The notes beneath the pieces were generated by a model that worked only from the letters and a program-made list of their open reading frames with translations, was not told the origin of the DNA and searched no databases. Shown here piece after piece: positions 63,192 to 64,000 of a DNA stretch of 64,000 nucleotides; the first letter of the stretch is position 1, and each line of letters starts with the position of its first letter. Source of the stretch: Flavobacterium psychrophilum (GTDB lineage: Bacteria; Bacteroidota; Bacteroidia; Flavobacteriales; Flavobacteriaceae); assembly GCA_945872245.1 (NCBI GenBank), contig CAMBZB010000004.1, forward strand, positions 1 to 64,000, read 5' to 3'. A program made the translations under genes and the position numbers.

Positions 63192-63434
63192 CTAACCAGC
63201 TAATTGAATGTCATTTTTATACGAGGACAGATTTTTCAAGGCAAATGCTATACAAGCCTGAATGTCTTCTTTTTCAAGAAATGGATAGGCATCTATAATA
63301 GCTTCCATTGAATCTCCGGCTGATAAATACTGTAAAATGCTTTCCACAGTAATTCTCATTCCTCTGACCGTGGGTTTGCCATTGCAAAGGTCTGGTTTTA
63401 TGGTAATTCTTTCTAAAAGAGTCGCTTCCATCAT
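63192..63434 (-). CDS. DUF433 antitoxin-like protein
   Basis: The 80-residue protein contains the DUF433 core: ITIKPDLCNGKPTVRGMRITVESILQYLSAGDS followed by AYPFLEKEDIQACIAFALK. DUF433 proteins are predicted helix-turn-helix regulators that pair with DUF5615 PIN-like proteins as a toxin-antitoxin-like module. It starts the two-gene unit upstream of murQ. Confidence 0.8.
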   Translation of the reverse strand: MMEATLLERITIKPDLCNGKPTVRGMRITVESILQYLSAGDSMEAIIDAYPFLEKEDIQACIAFALKNLSSYKNDIQLAG

Positions 63435-63476
63435 ATTGTTGTTTTTACAAATTTAGCAAAATAAATCAATAAAAGT

Positions 63477-64000
63477 CTAAATAAAATACGCCAACACAAT
63501 TCCAAAAATTATCATCGAAACTTTGGCTATATTGAATTTGTGTCCTTCGCTACTTTCAAAAATTATGGTGGATGAAATATGGAATAGTATACCAATAACG
63601 ATGGCGGTAATTTCAGTATAATAGGCATTTAATTGAGGCAAATAGTCTGATACAATTGTTCCTAGTGGAGTCATAATGGCGAAAGTAACCATAAAAGTAA
63701 AAATAGCTTTTTTGTTGAGTCCTGAATGGACAAAAAAAGTAGTCAGAATGATGGCAATAGGCAAGTGATGAATAGCGATTCCCAATGCTAAGCTGTGATG
63801 ATGACTAACGGGAAATCCTTCTAAAAAAGCATGAATACAAAGACTGATAAAAAGCAGCCATGGGATGTGGAACATTTTTTCGTGACCGTGAACATGTCCG
63901 TGTTCAGCACCTTTGGAGAAAAACTCCAATATGATTTGGAATAAAATTCCAGCCATTATAAAAAGCCCGATGTAATGATTGTCACTTTTGTATACGTCGG
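63477..64000 (-). CDS. ZIP-family metal transporter, 5' end outside window
   Basis: The open frame runs to the window edge, so the ATG at 63956 is internal and the start lies beyond base 64000. About 174 residues are visible, with about five helices. A His-rich loop (GAEHGHVHGHEK) is followed by the helix with SLCIHAFLEGFPV and then HHHSLALGIAIHHLPIAII, which carries the ZIP metal-binding residues. It is likely to take up zinc or a similar divalent metal. Confidence 0.85.
   Translation of the reverse strand, partial: DVYKSDNHYIGLFIMAGILFQIILEFFSKGAEHGHVHGHEKMFHIPWLLFISLCIHAFLEGFPVSHHHSLALGIAIHHLPIAIILTTFFVHSGLNKKAIFTFMVTFAIMTPLGTIVSDYLPQLNAYYTEITAIVIGILFHISSTIIFESSEGHKFNIAKVSMIIFGIVLAYFI

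Overview
The window looks like a chromosomal segment of a Flavobacterium-like member of the Bacteroidota. The DNA is AT-rich. Several secreted proteins end in type IX secretion (T9SS) C-terminal sorting domains. Many genes are preceded by the Bacteroidota -7 element TAnnTTTG, sometimes with TTG about 19 bases upstream, and Shine-Dalgarno sequences are weak or absent. Typical family markers are a fused ResB-CcsA cytochrome c biogenesis protein, a GGGP-synthase-type UbiA enzyme, DUF2911 and an rpsF-rpsR-rplI operon.

Layout: 0-5.6 kb holds two neighbouring T9SS-exported repeat proteins, the second carrying an N-terminal SASA-type carbohydrate esterase domain. 5.6-18.7 kb is housekeeping: a THUMP-like methyltransferase, an AI-2E family permease, ligA, rpsF-rpsR-rplI, a LytTR regulator, priA, yihY and nadC. 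A broken four-helix-bundle gene bounded by inverted repeats sits between yihY and nadC. 19.0-27.6 kb is a same-strand cluster: PEP synthase, SDR, Ca2+-type P-ATPase, DUF2784, M50 protease and a phospholipase-D enzyme. 27.7-29.2 kb is a retron: a structured msr-msd-like RNA followed by a retron-type reverse transcriptase, preceded by a 39-residue ORF and closed by its own terminator. 29.3-36.3 kb holds a CbpA-like co-chaperone, an MlaE-MlaF-MlaD lipid transporter, and a GH130 plus glycosyltransferase-4 fusion pair.

36.3-49.2 kb returns to core genes: cysteine desulfurase, Smr, UbiA, Maf, a PIG-L deacetylase with a 35-residue membrane peptide and a sodium:solute symporter, DUF2911, HAD phosphatase, TcdA and TatD. 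A tRNA-Arg(ACG) gene at 49.3 kb begins a small accessory strip (49.4-53.0 kb) with a pentapeptide-repeat protein, a RelE/ParE-type toxin-antitoxin pair, and a 594-residue nuclease with five CxH/CxxC zinc-ribbon repeats around a Vsr/EDxHD-like catalytic core. 53.0-64.0 kb carries a MacAB-type ABC exporter with adaptor, a GNAT enzyme, a KdsC-like phosphatase, a DUF2520 protein, ResB-CcsA, a glutathione peroxidase, murQ, a DUF433/DUF5615 toxin-antitoxin-like pair, and the 3' end of a ZIP metal transporter.

The signals most worth following are the retron with no recognised effector, the zinc-ribbon nuclease, and the inverted-repeat-bounded four-helix-bundle element. All assignments come from reading motifs and context. 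No database or structure search was run.
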